Assembly (NCBI GenBank): GCA_003260075.1
Contig: QLIY01000729.1
Span: 1-64,000 of the forward strand
Direction: 5' to 3'
From: Phallusia mammillata
Lineage: Eukaryota; Chordata; Ascidiacea; Phlebobranchia; Ascidiidae
Length of the DNA: 64,000 bases
Shown: piece after piece, positions 57,816 through 64,000 of the stretch
Layout of the letters: every line of letters starts with the position of its first letter
Position numbering within the stretch: the first letter of the stretch is position 1
Program-made: the position numbers and the translations under genes
The notes under the pieces: generated by a model
Database searches by the model: none
Told to the model about the DNA's origin: nothing
Seen by the model: only the letters and a program-made list of their open reading frames with translations

Positions 57816-60159
57816 ATAGTTCCCCCGCGAGACCGGGATATGATAACTCGATTATGATGTGGTACTGCATTGTCGGTTGTAGTTCTTATCATAGCGACTT
57901 GGGCCGCAACACTTAACCTATTATGTATTACACCAGAAAAGCTTGCGATAAAACTGTATGTATGATAGATAAGGATAGTAACTGCAGCTTCTTCGGAATT
58001 GTTATGTAACAATGCTAGTATTGTGCGTCACATAAAGTAATAAAGGTCGGTTTATCATCTTTTAAAGTGTGATAAGAGGGTACTGTCAATTGTAACGTGA
58101 GTGTATTGGAAACAACATTCTGTGTGTATGTCCTGCATTGTTTGATTAAAGGCATAGATTTTTCCCTTGTGAGCTGATACAAGTTTTTTTTACGGGTTTG
58201 AACATTGTCGCTTTTTCCTTGCATTTGAAACACTATTACAGTCGATCTGGGATTTAAACCCTGGACCCTACGATTACTATCTAAATCAGCTATAGTAAAA
58301 ATCAGTAAAAATGTACGGTCTGGTTTTCTTCGCTGCAGTGGTACAAAGGCCATTGATGGAAAGATTGACAAAGCGACCATTTCAAACACAGCGCCAAAAT
58401 CTAGGGCAAATACCTGTTAACTCAAATGCAACAATAGTTTCCATGATTCGTGTGCATTACATCGGTCACGTAGGCTTGGTGGTCGGTAGGGACAAATCGG
58501 AGGCAATTAAAAATAATCACTGATGTCGTCTTGGCGAAATTATTGCCCTGTCACTGAGACATCTGTGTCGACCTTGCGACGCCAGGTATTTGTGGACGCA
58601 CGCAAAGGGAAAGCGGTTTGTTATAATGTTTGCCGTGGTCAACCTTTTTTGTCTAGCCATATGGCAATGCTTGGGAGACCTGCTTGTATCGGTATAACGC
58701 CTTCAATGGGCCTGGCGTAATGTGTTTTGCGTTTGAGTGTGTTATGATTGTTGTCTGCATGAACGCTTCACGGCTGATCACAGTATGGAAAATTTGTTAA
58801 GAGTTGTTGAGAAATAAATGTTGCAAAGATGGGTTTGACGTTTAGTCGAATTGAACGTAATGTGCGAACCCATTTCTGCGGAACTTTGTGTTGTTGTTTA
58901 GTAAAAGTGCTGTAGAAAGTGGACACAAATTTTGAGAATAATTTGAAACACAGTGTTCAATATCGCGTCGTGCTGAAACTATAAGGCTTTTAAAACAGGC
59001 ACCTATAATAGCACTGTCATTGCTATATGTTCAAATATCAAGAACATATTAAAAAAAAAACATAAAAAAAATAAAAAGTATCAATAGTTGTCACAGCGTA
59101 CACGGAACATTTGTTTAATTTCCTTTCTAATTTATGGACCATTTCACGCACAGTTGCCAGAATTATTTGCTTCACACAAATTTCAACATGAAAATAGGTA
59201 CGGGAAATTGAAGCGCAACAACTGCTGAGTAATGCTTTTTAAGGCGAATCGGCAGAATTGATGCTTCAGTAGTTTGGTTACCAGATAACATGACCCTGCT
59301 GCCGGGACTATATGTACGGGAACTGAAGTGGTGGTGTTTTCGAAGAGTTTGAATTTGGTTAAGTGAAACCAAGTTCTTCAGATGCTTCACCACACCTGGC
59401 GACTGTTGTTTCGGGTTCCTCACGTCGCCCTTCATTTGAATCTTAAGTGCGTGGGCATGTCGAGAGTATGCCGTTTGTTAGGTTATAACTTTTTGGTCCA
59501 TGGCATAATACAGCGTCAGTTTGCAATAGTTTTTCTGAAGCGGAATTCGTTTTGTTCGTTTGTTCGGCCTATTTTAAATTAAACTGGTTTGATATGGATT
59601 AACCACTTAGCCACAGTAATGGCGTATTTTTTTTACTTTGGCAAATCTCGTTTTGGTACTAATTCGAACTTTTTCGAAAACAAAATCGGATAATATCCGT
59701 GTTTCGGGCTTATCGGGCCCGTTTATACAGATCTGTCATTGACCCATTGGTTCCCCAAGACAATTGTAATCGTGTAGACCGCGAAAAATTTTAGTTTAAT
59801 TAAGTTCAAATTATGCACTCAATTTTACAAAATGCCTAAAGTCAGGCCAAGAGTTTATAGTTCAAATTAAACTATTTGCTCCTTACATTACAGTTCGTGG
59901 TTAGGCGTCGTTGCCTGCAATTGCTTGTCAGGGCGAATTACAAGTTGTGTTTTTGCCACAAAGCTTTCCCTTGGGCGGTTGTGCAAAACCGACACTAGTC
60001 TGCGTAACAAATAAAAGTAAAAGGGTAGGAATTGAAATGCCAAACTCTGTTTCGAAATTTGCAATAAGCAATTGTGTGAGTAGGAGTATATTTCATGGGC
60101 TTGCGTAACAGCTAAGTTTGCACTGCTATTGATGTTTGTTGTTACAATCATTACAATAC
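57816..60159. other. No gene recognised
   Basis: Contains tRNA-like and SINE B-like fragments (58245-58305, 58690-58790). Open frames here overlap on both strands and have no splice-bounded support. Confidence 0.5.
58245..58305 (-). repeat. tRNA-like SINE fragment
   Basis: The complement contains tatagctgatttagatag and ccagggtttaaatccc, resembling degenerate A and B boxes. Not an intact tRNA. Confidence 0.4.
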
Positions 60160-60363
60160 ATGGATACTTTTCGTGACTTTGACTACAGGAGATTTTGCAA
60201 TATTTTTTTTAACTTTAAACTCGAATCTCCCAGCTGATTGCTTGGTGGATGAAGACTCCCCCCCCCCCATGGATACTTTTCGTGACTTTGACTACAGGAG
60301 ATTTTGCAATATTTTAAACTTTAAACTCGAATCTCCCAGCTGATTGCTTGGTGGATGAAGACC
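60160..60363. repeat. Allelic duplication, join 60258-60268
   Basis: About 96-bp copies (atggatacttttcgtgactt). The right copy lacks a short T-stretch. Confidence 0.85.
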
Positions 60364-62555
60364 ATAATGAACTTTATGCTTATTTATTCAAATTTGCAAG
60401 CACATTTAGTCGTTCATCCTTATGAATTTAAGATAAATGTATTTCGCCTTTACAGCATCTTTGCTATCTATAAACAGGCACAAAGAATTTGAGTTACAAA
60501 TTACACCCTTGAGACCAAGTGAATCGAAATTTTCAGCATGCTTTGTTGGCTATGTGTGCGTTATAACCTTTCCTTCTATGGTTTCAGTCACTTTAAAAAA
60601 TTAATGACATAATTCCATTGTTTTGTTTGAAAAGCAACAAAAAATTGTGTCTTACATTTGGTTTGTCAGTAAGTTTAGGAGTTGGCATATCATTGTGAAA
60701 AATGTTGTTGTTAGATTTTTGAAGCTTCAATGATTGACCCCGTCGAGTTAATGGGAGAATGTGACATCATAAACGAAACGTAACCGGTAGTGTGACATCA
60801 TAAGCGCAACCGGAAGTTTTTATGTGACGGTTAAAGTGATATTACTAAGGGAAACTGATATGCATACATCAAAATTCAAAGTAATTGTTGGACAAAATTC
60901 AAATTAAAAAGGGTTTGAAAAGCATTTGTTTCCTAAAATGGGCGTTATTATACCCTTTTGTGGTTTTCCACACCGCTGATTTGACTGGGTTTTGTTTACG
61001 ATGTTAAATTTTAAGATAGGCGTCCATACAGAAATGGGCGTATGTGTTTTATGCTTCAACATACAAGCTAATGTATCCAATTGGTTGAAAATGATTAACT
61101 ACATTTCATAATATGCATTTGGCACGGTTTATTTGGTGTCATAAATATTAAAAAAATGACTTTAAATGGCAGTTTTCAATCTACCAGTGCTCCAATCTGT
61201 TGTGAAATTTTTCGTTCTCTTATTTAAGTTTCACATCGTTTCGGTCACGCGCATCTCACGCCAGATACGCCCCCCCCCCTGACTTTAAATGGCAGTTTTC
61301 AATCTACCAGTGCTCCAATCTGTTGTGTTGTGAAATTTTTCGTTCCCTTATTTAAGTTTCACACCGTTCAGTCACGCGCATATTACCCCAGATACCCATG
61401 CACTAAGTTTAGCCTCCTATAGAATCTCCTATAGCCTCTGATTGAACCACTAAATACCGGGTTGTTATTCTTTGTGCGGGGTTTTCTTTGCATGCTCTGA
61501 TATCACGCGGTTCCTTTGACCAGTAGCTGGCCCTCGGTTGCAACTGCCTTCCGGTTACGTCAGAGTTACGTCATCACGGGTTTATTTGTTTCCTTCGAAG
61601 ACTGAAGCGGTTATTATAAGTGTAGAAAGGTTAATGTAATGTTTGGCTTGGTAGTTTTTGAAAGGCGTTTTGTTTAACAGTTGTTTGAAATGTGCGTTTT
61701 TCTTTTGAGGAATCTAAAAGCCCAAATAGAATTAAAAAAGTGCCATTCTTATTCTTTAACGTTTCGACAAATGTCTTTGCCATTGTGGGCAACAAAAAAT
61801 TGGGCATTAAATTCCTTCTTAAGTATTGGCGTTTTCTGTTTTACAATCACTAGTTTGGGCGTCTTTGAGCAATTGTTCATTTGGCACATAGCATTATCTG
61901 CTGATCTTTTTTCACGTTTGTTATATTGTGACACTTTGAGACTTCGACGCACGCTCTTGGTGCTTGGCGGACAATCACGGGGTCAAATGCCATCGTTTCC
62001 TTTTTCATGGACTGTGGAAATGCGAAAAAAGCTTTTGGAAAGTTGAATAAAAAGGTCGTTTTTTTCCACGAGACCGATACAGTTTCTAATATTCGCGGAG
62101 ACCGTGTAAGCCGCAAGCAGAGCGTTGTTGTTTGTGCCGAGGTCCCACACCCAGCTATAAGTGCATGCATGTGTTGTTAGGGCAATGACAGTTAGTTATT
62201 CAGAGAATGACCAAGTTAGATTAGGAATTAGGTCATTTGTTTGTGAAGCTTATTGATATGCAAGTGTGCAAACGCATCTGAGTAATAGCTTATTTGCTTG
62301 TATTTCCAACGTAGGCCTACGAAAACAAGGCACGCTGATTGTACAACACTATTTACCTTGGTATGTATAATGATGAATGATTACCCAATGTGCTGCGCCA
62401 TAGAATCTGACCTAGTCTTTGTGGTTATTTGCAGTTGAGGCTTTTGAAAACGTTTACCAGGTTTAGAAAAGCAAAACTTGATGTGCATGACACTTCTACC
62501 TATTATGAGTTTCTAAAAATGGAAATTAAAATATTGTTTTTGCCGATGTCGGCGT
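60364..62555. other. No gene recognised
   Basis: Contains a repeat with gtgacatcataa pairs (60763-60810) and an allelic duplication. The open frame at 61681-62046 has no recognisable domain. Confidence 0.5.
61156..61400. repeat. Allelic duplication, join 61270-61279
   Basis: About 113-bp copies (tgactttaaatggcagtttt). The right copy has an extra tgttg. Confidence 0.85.
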
Positions 62556-63190
62556 ATTGGCTTAGACCACGCAACGGAATATGACAAAGTGTTTTTATAA
62601 CTGCCTCTTGGCAATTTGTGGCTTTAGTAGTTGCATAACACTTCACATGTGGTCAGCCCTGAAACATTTATCAAATCTTAAGCTAATAACAATGTGCTTT
62701 TATTCCTAGGTGGTATAGTAGATGTGGTTTGTTATATAACACTGAGACCTGTGCTAAATTGTATAATTCCTGTTCAAAGTTAGCTTGAAGTTATTTTGGA
62801 GGTAGGAACTTGGATACAACAGCCAAAGACATGACGAAGTAAGTGAAATTTATATTTACTTAAGACTACCCCCCCCCCGGCTTAGACCACGCAACGGAAT
62901 ATGACAAAGTGTTTTTATAACTGCCTTTTGGCAATTTGCGGCTTTAGTAGTTGCATAACACCTCACATGTGGTCAGCCCTGAAGCATTTATCAAATCTTA
63001 AGCTAATAACAATGTGCTTTTATTCCTAGGTGGTTAAGTAGATGTGGTTTATTATATAACACTGAGACCTGTGCTAAATTGTATAATTCCTGTTTAAAGT
63101 TAGCTTGAAGTTATTTTGGAGGTAGGAACTTGGATACAACAGCCAAAGACATGACGAAGTAAGTGAAATTTATATTAACTTGGGACTTAT
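62556..63190. repeat. Allelic duplication, join 62869-62878
   Basis: About 312-bp copies with roughly 11 mismatches by eye, about 3.5 percent. Confidence 0.85.
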
Positions 63191-64000
63191 TTTTGTGATA
63201 TGGTCGTTGTGTAATCTATTAAAGATAGCCCTAAGAGCAAGAATGCAAAAATTTGTTGGAAAAAAATTGGCAAGTAACGTTATTGCTACACAAAAGTAAT
63301 GTTTTTGCCGTTATTTCTAACTAGCCTACCGCATAATAAAAATGCCGTTATTTTCAAGTGTAGCCTACCTTTTCAATCTGAATTTTTGTTGTTGGTAATT
63401 TGGCGTTTAGAACCTGTACCAACACGCAGACACCTAAACAATTTCGTTCGTAACGCAACTCTTAATGTGTCACCGGTTTGACCCTGCTTAACCCGTCAGA
63501 CAAGTAATCTAGTTCTAACGCTACGAACTGTTTGTCTCTCTAACCAGGGGTGCGGTTTACTTGCAATGCGAACGGTTTGTTTACCATTTTCAGTTGTACA
63601 GTGGCACAAGAGTGGTTCAGTTTGGTAAACCTGTTCTTGGGTTAACAAGCAAAGTTTTGAAACATCTCTATATTTTGCACTGATGAGACCCTATAGGTAG
63701 AAACAGTGTGCACTTTTCTGCACCATTTTATTAGCTTGATGCAATTATATGTCCCACTCTAATTTCGGTATTTCCAAAAAACATAAATAACCCATTTTTA
63801 TTTACTATTATGTTTTGCGTTTCCTAATGTGTTTTTCACATATTTTGTGGCGGAAAATGTTTTGCCAAAATAGGAAAAATAAAAATCCGCTGCGGTTATA
63901 TTCCGTCTGAACGAATTTACCGCTTCGTTTCGTTTTTCGTTTGACCGTAAACTTTCATATTGTGACTGCACGCAATCTTTTTCGTATTAATTCAAGCGCG
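63191..64000. other. No gene recognised
   Basis: AT-rich sequence to the window end, without recognisable exons. Confidence 0.5.

Noticed and set aside
61681-62046. 121-codon open frame on the + strand
   Set aside because: Composition follows the base composition and no homology is recognised; overlapped by - strand frames.

Overview
The window looks like one stretch of a highly heterozygous, AT-rich invertebrate chordate genome, most likely an ascidian of the Ciona type. That is inference from intron sizes (down to 62 bp), many small hAT-type elements and tRNA-derived repeats, allelic copies differing by a few percent, and animal-type proteins. No marker gene fixes the species. There is no bacterial or phage content.

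Layout. Positions 351-8237 (+) carry nine exons of the middle of a DEPDC5 orthologue (Iml1, a subunit of the GATOR1 complex that restrains TORC1). Positions 17406-9492 (-) carry a second gene that begins with a transmembrane exon, continues with a very long acidic, disordered exon, and runs into a synaptotagmin-like C2 domain that lacks the usual calcium-binding aspartates. The exon junctions checked agree in phase in both genes, except one donor choice in DEPDC5 and one junction hidden in a gap. The remainder of each gene was not found. The two genes converge and their missing 3' parts may interleave. From 17.5 to 64 kb I found no convincing exon. That part holds intergenic or large-intron sequence, at least seven hAT-type insertions (four with perfect 8-bp target duplications, one with a 7/8 match), a palindromic MITE family, tRNA-like SINEs and a few regulatory-looking motifs.

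The strongest structural signal is technical. About 50 runs of C or G are present, mostly exactly 10 nt and a few of 19-168 nt. They sit where assembly gaps should be. In most cases the sequence after the run restarts inside the sequence before it, with SNPs and small indels. They are best read as gap characters turned into C (G in reversed blocks), joining overlapping contig ends from the two haplotypes. All poly-proline and poly-glycine reading frames come from these runs. Their polarity is C up to 9.9 kb, G from 11.0 to 31.7 kb and C again from 38.6 kb, with a true N gap at 37926-38362, so the window consists of three blocks of differing original orientation.

The allelic duplications are informative. 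They expose an occupied and an empty allele of one hAT element near 27.4-28.8 kb, amino-acid polymorphism in the disordered part of the C2 protein, and several indels. I found no convincing new biological system. The most worthwhile biology is the C2 membrane gene, the DEPDC5/C2 gene arrangement and the polymorphic transposon.
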